From Rhizobiaceae bacterium (GTDB lineage Bacteria; Pseudomonadota; Alphaproteobacteria; Rhizobiales; Rhizobiaceae), in contig JAEPNK010000002.1 of NCBI GenBank assembly GCA_017643495.1, positions 806,001 through 870,000 of the forward strand: DNA of 64,000 nucleotides, read 5' to 3'. Positions 9,894 to 18,535 of this stretch are shown one piece after another. A program made the translations under genes and the position numbers. Below the pieces are notes generated by a model that did no database searches, was not told the DNA's origin, and saw nothing but the letters and a program-made list of their open reading frames with translations. Position 1 is the stretch's first letter. Each line of letters starts with the position of its first letter.

Positions 9894-11665
9894 ACGAGCG
9901 CCTTGCCTTTTTCGTCAATCGCGGAACCGACTGCCTCGTCCGTTGCCTCGTCCGGCAGCAGCATTTCATTATGCGCCTTGCCTGACGGGATCATCGGGAA
10001 ACAATTGGTAAGATTGGCGACGTGGCAATCGAAAATGACCGGAGCATCCGTCTCGATCATTTGCATGATCGCATCATCAAGCTTGTCCGGATTGTCACAC
10101 CGTATGCCAACGCCGCCATAGGCCTCGGCAAGTTTTACAAAATCCGGCATCGCTTCCGTATAGGAATGTGACAACCGGTTGCCATGCAGCAATTGCTGCC
10201 ATTGGCGAACCATGCCCATGTACTGGTTGTTCAGGATGAAAATCTTGATCGGTGCATTGTGCTGTATCGCCGCCGACATTTCCTGAATGCACATCTGGAT
10301 GGAGGCATCACCGGCAATGTCGATGACCAGCGCATCGGGATGGGCAATCTGCACACCAAGCGCGGCAGGAAGACCGTATCCCATTGTGCCAAGACCGCCG
10401 GAAGTCATCCACCGGTTCGGTTTTTCAAAACCGAAATACTGTGCAGCCCACATCTGGTGCTGTCCGACTTCGGTCGTGATATACGTCTCGCGATCCTTCG
10501 TCAGTTCATAAAGACGCTCAATCGCATATTGGGGCATGATCGACTTTTTGGAAGTCTGGTAGGCAAGCGAATTGCGTGCACGCCATCCGTCAATCTCTTT
10601 CCACCAGTCCTTGATCGCTGCTTTGTCTGCAACCTGTTTTTCGGCATGCAGCAGGCGGACCATTTCCTCAAGTACCTTCTCGCAATCCCCGATAATCGGG
10701 ACATCGATGGGTACATTCTTGCCAATGGAAGACGGGTCGATATCAATGTGGATCTTCTTCGAACCCGGCGAAAATGCATCGACCCGGCCAGTAATCCGGT
10801 CGTCGAAACGCGCGCCGACACACAGCATGACATCACAATCATGCATCGCCATGTTGGCTTCATAGGTGCCGTGCATGCCCAGCATGCCAAGCCAGTTCTC
10901 ACCGCTGGCAGGATAGGCGCCAAGCCCCATCAATGTTGATGTGATCGGAAAACCGGTCAGCTCGACCAGCTCACGCAACAGCTTGCTCGCCTCATCACCG
11001 GAATTGATAACTCCGCCACCCGAATAGATGATCGGCTTTTTGGCCGATTTCAGCAGTTCCACTGCCGCCTTGATTTGATCGAGATTGCCGGAAACTTGCG
11101 GCGAATAACCCTTGAGATCAGCTTCCGAAGGCGGAAAGTATGTACCGGTGGCAAACTGGACATCCTTCGGAATGTCGATAAGAACCGGCCCCGGCCTGCC
11201 GTTAATGGCAACATGGAATGCCTCGTGCAAGACCTGTGGCAACTCATTCACATCACGAACCAGCCAGTTGTGCTTGGTGCATGGGCGGGTAATGCCAACC
11301 GTGTCGGCTTCCTGGAAAGCATCAGAACCGATAAGCGGCGTCGGTACCTGGCCGGTGATGCAGATAACCGGAACACTGTCCATCAGTGCGTCCTGGAGAG
11401 GCGTGACAGCATTGGTCGCACCGGGACCGGAAGTCACCAGCATGCAGCCAACCTTGCCGGTTGAGCGGGCATAGCCTTCTGCCGCATGCCCTGCTCCCTG
11501 TTCGTGGCGCACAAGGATGTGTCGAAGCTCTTCCTGCTGGAAAATCTCGTCATAGATCGGCAGAACCGCTCCGCCGGGATATCCAAAGATCGTATCGACC
11601 CCGTTATCGATCAATGCCCTGACGACCATCTCCGCGCCGGTCATCTCCTCATGTTTCGTCATCAT
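9890..11665 (-). CDS. ilvI: Acetolactate synthase large (catalytic) subunit
   Basis: This thiamine-diphosphate enzyme makes acetolactate from pyruvate, and acetohydroxybutyrate from pyruvate plus 2-oxobutyrate. The N-terminal domain has the catalytic glutamate in RHEQGAGHAAEGYAR (Glu55); FAD-domain segments follow; the C-terminal TPP motif is GDASIQMCIQEM with NNQYMGMVRQWQ. About 591 residues, normal for the family. I start at the first of two tandem ATGs because AGGAAG lies just upstream; a GTG at 11680 would add five residues. A leader peptide and terminator precede it. Confidence 0.96.
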   Translation of the reverse strand: MMTKHEEMTGAEMVVRALIDNGVDTIFGYPGGAVLPIYDEIFQQEELRHILVRHEQGAGHAAEGYARSTGKVGCMLVTSGPGATNAVTPLQDALMDSVPVICITGQVPTPLIGSDAFQEADTVGITRPCTKHNWLVRDVNELPQVLHEAFHVAINGRPGPVLIDIPKDVQFATGTYFPPSEADLKGYSPQVSGNLDQIKAAVELLKSAKKPIIYSGGGVINSGDEASKLLRELVELTGFPITSTLMGLGAYPASGENWLGMLGMHGTYEANMAMHDCDVMLCVGARFDDRITGRVDAFSPGSKKIHIDIDPSSIGKNVPIDVPIIGDCEKVLEEMVRLLHAEKQVADKAAIKDWWKEIDGWRARNSLAYQTSKKSIMPQYAIERLYELTKDRETYITTEVGQHQMWAAQYFGFEKPNRWMTSGGLGTMGYGLPAALGVQIAHPDALVIDIAGDASIQMCIQEMSAAIQHNAPIKIFILNNQYMGMVRQWQQLLHGNRLSHSYTEAMPDFVKLAEAYGGVGIRCDNPDKLDDAIMQMIETDAPVIFDCHVANLTNCFPMIPSGKAHNEMLLPDEATDEAVGSAIDEKGKALV

Positions 11666-11723
11666 CTTTCTTCCTGTCACTGCCTTGCTGGCGTCTTTAA
11701 CTCAAAAATCGAAAAGCGGGCAT

Positions 11724-11746
11724 AAAAAAAGCCCCCTTTGGGAGCT
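11724..11746 (-). terminator. Attenuator terminator upstream of ilvI
   Basis: Read on the minus strand, AGCTCCC and GGGGGCT form a 7-bp stem (one G-U pair) around an AAA loop, followed by seven Ts. It lies between a short leader ORF and the ilvI start, where it would stop transcription before the structural genes. Confidence 0.8.
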
Positions 11747-11753
11747 GTTTTCG

Positions 11754-11804
11754 GCGTACACGCTGCTTTCGCGATGGTTCTAACGATCCATCACGCGTGT
11801 ACGC
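11754..11804 (-). promoter_or_regulatory. Leader RNA stem-loop of the ilvI attenuator
   Basis: A perfect 10-bp pairing joins 11795-11804, within the last codons of the leader ORF, to 11754-11763, just before the terminator hairpin. A nested GATGG/CCATC pairing (11788-11792 with 11773-11777) encloses the leader stop codon. A ribosome stalled on the hydrophobic codons or released at the stop would change this fold. I could not identify which segment forms the antiterminator. Confidence 0.6.
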
Positions 11805-11833
11805 ACCATCACCACAAGAATTTCGAATTTCAT
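11780..11833 (-). CDS. Branched-chain amino acid leader peptide
   Basis: A 17-codon ORF encodes MKFEILVVMVRTRVMDR, with Ile-Leu-Val-Val-Met-Val in a run, ending in TAG. A GAGG sequence eight bases upstream serves as ribosome binding site. Its position ahead of a stem-loop and an intrinsic terminator before ilvI is typical of leader peptides that couple ribosome stalling at scarce Ile, Leu or Val tRNAs to transcription read-through. Attenuation of ilv operons is known in proteobacteria; this instance is inferred from sequence. Confidence 0.8.
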   Translation of the reverse strand: MKFEILVVMVRTRVMDR

Positions 11834-12081
11834 TCGGCCAACCTCAGATTACGCGCGGAACCCTAAACGCGCTTTTTCAATACGTCAACTCGCTAATCGC
11901 ATCATGTCCATGAGAATTCGACAGGACATACGCATGATGTGGCATTTCACTACAACCAAGAACATGCCCCGGTGCCCATGACCTCACTGGGTTGCAGTCA
12001 TGCAATCGTCCAACGAAACAGGGAACGGTCAAACCGGACAGTAGCGGATGCAGGCATCACCCTCGCCTGCACGACATACCG

Positions 12082-12939
12082 TCATACGTGTTTCCATCCT
12101 TCACCGAAGGAATTTCTGAACCAGGTGGATTGCCGTTTGGCATACTGGCGTGTTGCAGCTTTCCCCTTTTCAAGTGCCTCCTCCAGGGAAAGCTCCTGAT
12201 CCAGATATCCGGCAAGTTGAGGTACCCCGATAGCTTTCATGACCGGTGCACCCGACGGATAATTGAGCGCAAGCAGTGAACTCACCTCGTCAATCGCACC
12301 TTCCTCAACCATCAGTTCGAAACGCCGGTTTATCCGTTCGTGCAAAATCTTCCGGTCAGGCATCAGTAACAAGCGGGCAATGTTTGCCTCAGAGGGCAAG
12401 ACCGGTTTTCCCGCCGTCTTCTGCCATTCTATGATGGAACGTCCGGTGTTTTCATGGACTTCCAGCGCCCGGATTATGCGTTGCCGGTCACCGGGGTTGA
12501 GGACTGCAGCTGCCTGAGGATCGAGCTGTCTGTGCAGTTCTCCGGTAGGCACTTCCCCTGCATCCCGCCATTTGCGCCGCACGTCATCGGGCGTCTCGGG
12601 GATCGGCGAAAGGCCGTTGAGCAGTGTATTGAAATAAAGGCCGGTACCGCCGACAATCACCAGATTGCGGCCGGCTTCCAGATACGGTTTTACATCTTCG
12701 ACCCATCGCGCAACCGAATAGGCCGCGTCGCCCCCCACATGGCCAAAAAGGTGATGCGGTGCCCGGGCTTCCTCCTCGGGTGACGGCCTCGCCGACAGAA
12801 TGCGCAATTCACGATAAACCTGCATGGAATCTGCATTCAGGACCAGCGCCCCGTTTGCCCTGGCGATATCAATTGCAAGACGTGTCTTGCCGCTTGCCGT
12901 CGGCCCGGCTATCAGGACTATGTCCGCATCTATCTTCAT
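12082..12939 (-). CDS. miaA: tRNA dimethylallyltransferase
   Basis: The 285-residue enzyme transfers a dimethylallyl group to N6 of adenosine 37 in tRNAs reading UNN codons. It has the P-loop LIAGPTASGKTRLA (about residues 9-22), NADSMQVYRELRI, VGGTGLYFNTLLNGLSPIP, DRQRIIRALEV and a C-terminal YAKRQSTWFR motif. Length is close to the family norm. Its start is only 24 bases from the divergent serB start, with no clear Shine-Dalgarno sequence. Confidence 0.95.
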   Translation of the reverse strand: MKIDADIVLIAGPTASGKTRLAIDIARANGALVLNADSMQVYRELRILSARPSPEEEARAPHHLFGHVGGDAAYSVARWVEDVKPYLEAGRNLVIVGGTGLYFNTLLNGLSPIPETPDDVRRKWRDAGEVPTGELHRQLDPQAAAVLNPGDRQRIIRALEVHENTGRSIIEWQKTAGKPVLPSEANIARLLLMPDRKILHERINRRFELMVEEGAIDEVSSLLALNYPSGAPVMKAIGVPQLAGYLDQELSLEEALEKGKAATRQYAKRQSTWFRNSFGEGWKHV

Positions 12940-12963
12940 TTCACGTAATCACGCTTTCTGACC

Positions 12964-13854
12964 ATGACCCAAGTTGCAACCCTTATCGCCAGTCCTGACC
13001 GCCGTAACCTGGAACCGGCAATGGTTCTTGACATCTGCCAATTGCTGAACGGCACCGACATCAAATGGCTCTCGGAAGGCCTTGCCTGCGACATTACCCT
13101 GTCCGGTAGCATGACAGGAGAGCAGGCCAAACCCCTTTTGGCAGATGCACTTGCCGGGCATCAATGCGATTTCGCCATCCAGCATGCAGACAAACGCAAG
13201 AAACGGGCCCTGATTGCCGACATGGACTCGACCATGATCAATCAGGAATGCATTGACGAACTCGCCGCCGAAGTTGGCCTGAAGGATCGTGTTGCTGCGA
13301 TTACCGCCCGCGCGATGAACGGAGAAATAGAGTTCGAACCTGCCGTGATCGAGCGCGTTGCCCTGCTCAGGGGTCTCAACACTTCCATCATTGATACGAT
13401 CATCGAAAAGCGCATAACCCTAGCTTCCGGCGGAAGAAAACTGGTCCAGACCATGAAGGCCAACGGTGCCTACACAGCACTCGTATCCGGCGGATTTACC
13501 GGCTTTACCAGCCGGATTGCTGAAAAGCTCGGATTTGATGAAAACCGGGCCAACATTCTGGAAGCACAAGACGGACTGCTTACCGGAAATGTCGTACACC
13601 CCATCCTTGGTGCCGATGCCAAGGTTGAGGCCTTGCTTGAAATTGCCGAGACAAGGAACCTGACGCCGGAAGAATTCATTGCAGTTGGTGATGGTGCCAA
13701 TGACCTTCCCATGCTGAAAACTGCCGGCACGGGCGTTGCACTTCACGCAAAGCCCAATGTCGCTGCAAGCGCGAAGATCAGCATCCGTCATTCCGATTTG
13801 ACATCCCTCTTGTATCTGCAAGGCTACCGCGATGAAGATTTTGTCGAAAACTGA
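12964..13854 (+). CDS. serB: Phosphoserine phosphatase
   Basis: The 296-residue protein has an N-terminal ACT-like region (about residues 1-75) and a HAD hydrolase domain. The HAD motif I is ADMDSTMINQECIDE with nucleophile Asp86 and acid/base Asp88; motif II is LVSGGFTGF; motif IV is AVGDGANDLPML. It catalyses the last step of serine synthesis. No Shine-Dalgarno is evident and the divergent miaA start is 24 bases away. The following acetyltransferase gene overlaps its 3' end. Confidence 0.95.
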   Translation: MTQVATLIASPDRRNLEPAMVLDICQLLNGTDIKWLSEGLACDITLSGSMTGEQAKPLLADALAGHQCDFAIQHADKRKKRALIADMDSTMINQECIDELAAEVGLKDRVAAITARAMNGEIEFEPAVIERVALLRGLNTSIIDTIIEKRITLASGGRKLVQTMKANGAYTALVSGGFTGFTSRIAEKLGFDENRANILEAQDGLLTGNVVHPILGADAKVEALLEIAETRNLTPEEFIAVGDGANDLPMLKTAGTGVALHAKPNVAASAKISIRHSDLTSLLYLQGYRDEDFVEN

Positions 13855-14398
13855 ATTCCATCTCGAAACCGAACGGCTGATTCTTCGCAACTGGGAAGAG
13901 CGGGACCGTGACTTCTTTCACTTCATCAATTCCGATGAAACGGTCATGAAATTCTTCCCCTTCCGGCGCACCAGGGAACAGTCCGACAAACTGATGGACA
14001 CGCTTCAGGACAATATCCGCGAACGGGGTTTTGGCTTTGCAGCACTGGAAAAGAAGGATACGGGGGAGTGTATAGGCTTTTGCGGGCTCAATGCCTGCCA
14101 CCTTGAGCCCGTCCTGCCCGTCGAAACGATAGAAATCGGATGGCGCCTCTCGCCGGATCACTGGGGCAACGGATATGTCACCGAATCAGCCCTCAAGAAT
14201 CTGGAGTTCGGTTTTAACGAATTGCAGCTCGGCGAGATTGTTTCATTTGCAGTCAGGGGCAATGAGAAATCCTTTGCCGTGATGGAACGGATCGGAATGA
14301 AACGTGACCCGGCAAGGGATTATGTACATCCGCACATTGACGACACGCATGCAGACCTCAAACAGCATTTGTTCTATTACATACGCCCGCCCCAATAA
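13832..14398 (+). CDS. GNAT family N-acetyltransferase (RimJ/RimL type)
   Basis: The 188-residue protein starts with the RimJ-type FHLETERLILRNWEERD and has the acetyl-CoA-binding region around WRLSPDHWGNGYVTESALKNLEFGF, with AVRGNEKSFAVMERIGMKRD near the C-terminus. Members acetylate ribosomal protein N-termini or small molecules; the substrate here is unknown. The start codon lies 23 bases inside the 3' end of serB in another frame, suggesting translational coupling. Confidence 0.88.
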   Translation: MKILSKTEFHLETERLILRNWEERDRDFFHFINSDETVMKFFPFRRTREQSDKLMDTLQDNIRERGFGFAALEKKDTGECIGFCGLNACHLEPVLPVETIEIGWRLSPDHWGNGYVTESALKNLEFGFNELQLGEIVSFAVRGNEKSFAVMERIGMKRDPARDYVHPHIDDTHADLKQHLFYYIRPPQ

Positions 14399-14463
14399 GT
14401 CTTGGAGCGCCATTGCCACCGTGATAACGTCACGTCGAATACTTTCATGGAAGATTGCGCCAA

Positions 14464-15210
14464 ATGACCATTTCCGGAGACAAGCCGATTGTCGCGGTAA
14501 CCGGTGCCAGCCGCGGCATCGGACATGCCATTGTCCGCCATTTCTGGAAGCAGGAATGGGACGTGATCACGATGGCGAGAACGCCCTTTTCCGACCAGTG
14601 TCCCTGGGCTGACGGCATCATCAAGCACATCATGGTAGACCTTTCCGATCCGGCATCGATTGAGCAGGCCTGCAACAACCTGATGGACATGCTGGGCGGG
14701 CGCGGCCTCAATGCACTTGTCAACAATGCAGGGATTTCACCCAAGGCAGACAATGGAGAACGGCTCGGGGTCATGCAGACCTCGCCTGAAACAATGCATC
14801 ATGTGCAACAGGTCAATCTGGTTGCACCCATGATGCTGAGCCAGAAACTCATTGGACCGCTCAAGGAAACCAAGGGCGCCATCGTCAACGTATCTTCGAT
14901 CGCCGCCCACCGGGTGCACCAGTTTGCCGGTTCCGCCTATGCGATTTCCAAGGCCGGGCTGTCGACATTCACCCGTGAACTCGCCCACGAGCTTGGGGAA
15001 ACGGGCGTCCGTGTCAATGCAGTGGCACCCGGCGAAATCAAGACTTCCATTCTCTCCCCCGGTACGGACGAGATGGTTGAGGAAGACGTTCCGATGAGAC
15101 GGCTTGGCAATCCGGAAGAGGTTGCCGAAGTCGTCTATTTCCTGTGCGGGCCGCATGCCTCCTATGTGACAGGATCGGAAATTCACATAAACGGCGGCCA
15201 ACACATCTAA
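14464..15210 (+). CDS. SDR family oxidoreductase
   Basis: A 248-residue classical SDR: VTGASRGIGHAIV near residue 14, VNNAGISPKAD, catalytic Tyr159 and Lys163 (AYAISKAG), and a C-terminal YVTGSEIHINGGQ typical of 3-oxoacyl reductase-like members. The ATG at 14464 is preferred over an upstream TTG because GGAAG lies about nine bases ahead of it. It precedes the class III aminotransferase gene by 17 bases, so it may reduce a carbonyl produced or consumed by that enzyme; this is inference. Confidence 0.88.
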   Translation: MTISGDKPIVAVTGASRGIGHAIVRHFWKQEWDVITMARTPFSDQCPWADGIIKHIMVDLSDPASIEQACNNLMDMLGGRGLNALVNNAGISPKADNGERLGVMQTSPETMHHVQQVNLVAPMMLSQKLIGPLKETKGAIVNVSSIAAHRVHQFAGSAYAISKAGLSTFTRELAHELGETGVRVNAVAPGEIKTSILSPGTDEMVEEDVPMRRLGNPEEVAEVVYFLCGPHASYVTGSEIHINGGQHI

Positions 15211-15227
15211 AGCAGAAAGCAAAAACC

Positions 15228-16592
15228 ATGACACATATGCCGAATTCACCGGAAGGCCGTGATATTGCATATCACTTCCACGCATACACAAACCTGATGG
15301 CACATGCCGAAACCGGACCGATGATTATCGACCGTGCGGAAGGCGTGCATGTCTATGACAACAACGGCAAGAAATACGTAGAGGCGATGTCCGGCTTGTG
15401 GAGTGCCGCACTGGGCTTCAGTGAAGAACGTTTGGTAAAAGTGGCAACAGAGCAGATGTCTGCCCTGCCCTATTATCACAATTTCGGAAGCAAATCGCAC
15501 TTCAAGGCAATTGATCTGGCCGAAAAACTTGTCTCCATGGCACCCGTACCCATGAGCAAGGTGTTTTTCACCAATTCCGGATCGGAAGCCAATGACACCG
15601 TGCTCAAAATGATCTGGTACCGGTCCAACTCGCTCGGACTGCCTGAAAAGAAAAAGGTCATCAGCCGTTTGCGCGGCTATCATGGTGTCACGATTGCTTC
15701 TGGCAGCCTCACCGGCCTGCCGAACAATCATCGCTCCTTTGACCTGCCGATCGAGGGTGTCCTGCATACATCCAGCCCCCATTACTGGCGTGAAGGCAAA
15801 GAGGGTGAAAGCGAAGAGGATTTTGCAACCCGTTGCGCCGAAGAACTGGAAGCACTGATCGAGAAGGAAGGCGCAGATACCATTGCAGCATTCTTCGCAG
15901 AACCGGTAATGGGAGCCGGTGGCGTGGTTGTTCCTCCGGCAACCTACTGGGAAAAAATCCAGGCTGTTCTGGAAAAACACGACATCCTGCTGGTTGCCGA
16001 TGAGGTGATCTGCGGTTTCGGGCGTACCGGAAAGATGTTTGGCAGTGAAACCTACGGCATCAAGCCGGATGTGATGGTGATGTCAAAGCAGATCACATCC
16101 AGCTACTTCCCGTTCTCCGCCTTCATGGTCAATGACCGGTTCTATGAACCGGTTGCAGAAGAATCAGGACGCATCGGGGTTCTCGGCCACGGCTTCACGG
16201 GTGGCGGTCATCCTGTTGGTGCCGCAGTTGCCCTGGAAAACATTGCAATCATTGAGGAGCGCAATCTCGTCGAGAAGGCTCAAGAGGACGGAGCTTATTT
16301 CCTGAAGGGACTGCACGCCCTCTCCGGCCATCCACTGGTTGGCGAAGTTCGCGGTGTCGGGTTCATTGCTGCTGTCGAACTCGTATACAACAAGGAAACC
16401 AGGGATCAGGGAGAAAAGCCGGGAACACTGGGCACCCTGTTCAACAAGGCCTTGCAGGAAAACGGGGTTATTTCCCGGGCAGCGATTGATATTGCAGCCT
16501 TCTGCCCGCCACTGGTCATCAAGCGTGATGAAATCGACCACATTCTGGGCGCTGTTGAAAAATCACTGGACATGGTTGCCAGCCAGATCTGA
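15228..16592 (+). CDS. Class III (omega-type) aminotransferase
   Basis: The 454-residue PLP enzyme has FFTNSGSEANDTVLKM for phosphate binding, LRGYHGVTIASGSLTG, the PLP-ring aspartate in LLVADEVICGFGRTG and the Schiff-base Lys287 in VMSKQITSSY, followed by LGHGFTGGGHPVGAAVALE. These are marks of the class III family acting on omega-amines or beta-alanine with pyruvate or a similar acceptor. The exact substrate is unclear. An intrinsic terminator follows. Confidence 0.9.
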   Translation: MTHMPNSPEGRDIAYHFHAYTNLMAHAETGPMIIDRAEGVHVYDNNGKKYVEAMSGLWSAALGFSEERLVKVATEQMSALPYYHNFGSKSHFKAIDLAEKLVSMAPVPMSKVFFTNSGSEANDTVLKMIWYRSNSLGLPEKKKVISRLRGYHGVTIASGSLTGLPNNHRSFDLPIEGVLHTSSPHYWREGKEGESEEDFATRCAEELEALIEKEGADTIAAFFAEPVMGAGGVVVPPATYWEKIQAVLEKHDILLVADEVICGFGRTGKMFGSETYGIKPDVMVMSKQITSSYFPFSAFMVNDRFYEPVAEESGRIGVLGHGFTGGGHPVGAAVALENIAIIEERNLVEKAQEDGAYFLKGLHALSGHPLVGEVRGVGFIAAVELVYNKETRDQGEKPGTLGTLFNKALQENGVISRAAIDIAAFCPPLVIKRDEIDHILGAVEKSLDMVASQI

Positions 16593-16640
16593 CAACAGCC
16601 GGTTTTTAGTCATCAGATCAAATAAACCGGCACAATAAAA

Positions 16641-16671
16641 AAGGCGCTTCATCGTGAAGCGCCTTTTGTTT
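16641..16671. terminator. Bidirectional intrinsic terminator
   Basis: AAGGCGCTTCA pairs with TGAAGCGCCTT around a TCG loop (11-bp stem), flanked by an A-rich tract upstream and TTTTGTTTTTT downstream. It sits between the convergent aminotransferase and degP genes and can serve both. Confidence 0.93.
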
Positions 16672-16692
16672 TTTACTTCCCGGCAGTCGCAA

Positions 16693-18195
16693 CTACTCGA
16701 TGCGAACTACCACGAAACGGATATCACCCGTTGGAGATGCAACCATCAGCAGGGCATTCTTTCGCCCTTCTTTCTTGAGCGCACTGATCTGCGTTGCCGC
16801 AGCGTCCAGTGACGTTACCGGTTCCTGACCGATCTCGACAATCACCTCACCCGGCTGGATGCCCTTGTCCTGGGCAGCAGATCCGCTCTCGACTTCCTTG
16901 ACGAGCAAACCGTCAATATCTTCGGAAATCTTGGTGTCGGCGCGTGCTTCCTCGGTCAGTTCGGTGAGGGTCAGCCCGAGAATGGACTGCGTTTTTTCTT
17001 CTTCCGGCTCATCGTCCTTGCCGGTTGCCAGTGAAGTGAGTTTCTTCTCGCCATCTTCCAGGCGTCCGAGCGTCACACCAATGGTTTGACGCTCACCCTT
17101 GCGCAGGATGTCCACTTCGACCGTCTTGTCGACAGGGGTATCTGCAACAATGCGCGGCAGATCACGCATCTGGTCAACTTCCTTGCCGTCAAATGTCAGG
17201 ATGACATCGCCAGACTGGATGCCGCTTTTTTCGGCGGGGCCGTCTTTGACAACACCGCTTACAAGTGCGCCCGAAGCCTTTTCGAGGCCAAGGCTTTCAG
17301 CGATTTCCTCTGTAACACTCTGGATTTGTACACCAAGCCATCCACGGCGTGTCTCACCAAACTCGACAAGTTGGTCGATAATGCCTGTTGCCAGACTGGC
17401 AGGGATAGAAAAGCCGATACCAATCGATCCGCCAGACGGTGAGATGATCGCAGTATTGATGCCGATTACTTCACCCTGCATGTTGAAAAGCGGACCGCCC
17501 GAATTGCCCCGGTTGATGGAAGCATCCGTCTGAATGAAGTCGTCATAGGGGCCGGATGAAATGTCACGCCCGACAGCAGAGACGATACCCAGTGTTACCG
17601 TACCACCGAGGCCGAAAGGGTTGCCGATTGCCATCACCCAGTCGCCGATACGCGCTTCGTCGGAATTTCCGAACGGAACAGCAGTCAGGGGAGTAATGGG
17701 CTCCACGCGAAGAACGGCAATGTCGGTTTTCGGGTCTGTACCCACCAGCTCGGCACTCAGTTTGCTGCCGTCGCTGAAATTCACCGTGATTTCATCCGCA
17801 TCCGCAATCACGTGGTTGTTTGTGATGATGATTCCGTCTTCATCAATCACAAATCCCGAACCGAGTGACTGTCTGGTCTTCGGGCCCGGGACCGGACTGT
17901 TATTGCCATCATTGTCCGGAAACAGGTCATTGAAGAAGTCCTGGAAAGGTGACCCCTCCGGCAATTGCGGACGGGGCACATTTCCGCGGTTGCGTTGTGT
18001 AACCTTCTGGGCAGTCGATATGTTCACGACTGACGCCATCAGGCCTTCTGCAATGTCTGCAACAGAAGCAGGCCCTTGCGCATGGGCAACGCTTCCAAGT
18101 GACGAAACACCAACTGGTGCGACCAGCATGGAAGTTGCGAGGACTGCTGCCAGCGGCAATTTGCCGAGACTGGAAAAGACGTTCTTGAAAATCAT
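16693..18195 (-). CDS. degP: DegP/DegQ family periplasmic serine protease
   Basis: The 500-residue protein has a signal peptide (hydrophobic run ending SVAHAQ), a trypsin-like domain with the triad His128 (TNNHVIADAD), Asp158 (KTDIAVLRV) and Ser232 (RGNSGGPLF), and two PDZ domains (GWLGVQIQ..., and the C-terminal GLLVKEVESGSAAQDKGIQPGE). It degrades or refolds misfolded envelope proteins. I start at 18195 because GGAGGG precedes that ATG; an upstream start at 18237 would put extra residues before the signal peptide. It ends the hflK-hflC-DUF2065 group, 145 bases after DUF2065. Confidence 0.94.
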   Translation of the reverse strand: MIFKNVFSSLGKLPLAAVLATSMLVAPVGVSSLGSVAHAQGPASVADIAEGLMASVVNISTAQKVTQRNRGNVPRPQLPEGSPFQDFFNDLFPDNDGNNSPVPGPKTRQSLGSGFVIDEDGIIITNNHVIADADEITVNFSDGSKLSAELVGTDPKTDIAVLRVEPITPLTAVPFGNSDEARIGDWVMAIGNPFGLGGTVTLGIVSAVGRDISSGPYDDFIQTDASINRGNSGGPLFNMQGEVIGINTAIISPSGGSIGIGFSIPASLATGIIDQLVEFGETRRGWLGVQIQSVTEEIAESLGLEKASGALVSGVVKDGPAEKSGIQSGDVILTFDGKEVDQMRDLPRIVADTPVDKTVEVDILRKGERQTIGVTLGRLEDGEKKLTSLATGKDDEPEEEKTQSILGLTLTELTEEARADTKISEDIDGLLVKEVESGSAAQDKGIQPGEVIVEIGQEPVTSLDAAATQISALKKEGRKNALLMVASPTGDIRFVVVRIE

Positions 18196-18340
18196 TCTTG
18201 AATACCCTCCACTGCGTATTCCAAAAAGGTTGTTCACTGTTACATGGCCTCACAATAATGGCCAATATCGGGGCAACAATGGCGATCACGCCGATGTGTT
18301 CCCGCAAGCATGTTTTTCCGGCTGCAAGTGCAGTGGCTGC

Positions 18341-18526
18341 TTAACCACGCACCAGCCAGACGATCGCCACACCGATACATAGTGCAGCGATCCCGCCGGT
18401 TCTAAGGTTCTGGTCTGTCATCTCGCCCATCTGCTCGATCATGTTCCTCATGCCACCGGGAAATGCTGCATAAAGCACCCCCTCAATCACGAGTACAAGA
18501 CCGAGTGCGACGAACAGATCCGACAC
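18341..18526 (-). CDS. DUF2065 small membrane protein
   Basis: A 61-residue protein with two hydrophobic helices: LFVALGLVLVIEGVLYAAFP at the N-terminus and GGIAALCIGVAIVWLVRG at the C-terminus, joined by a charged loop. This is the DUF2065 pattern. The gene lies nine bases after hflC on the same strand, the usual location in proteobacteria, which points to a role near the HflKC complex; no activity is known. Confidence 0.88.
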   Translation of the reverse strand: MSDLFVALGLVLVIEGVLYAAFPGGMRNMIEQMGEMTDQNLRTGGIAALCIGVAIVWLVRG

Positions 18527-18535
18527 CGCGACCGC

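Noticed and set aside
8946-10121. A 391-codon plus-strand ORF opposite ilvH, eamA and ilvI
   Set aside because: It is antisense to three well-supported genes, has a Gln/His/Arg-rich composition with no recognisable domain, and lacks a ribosome site.
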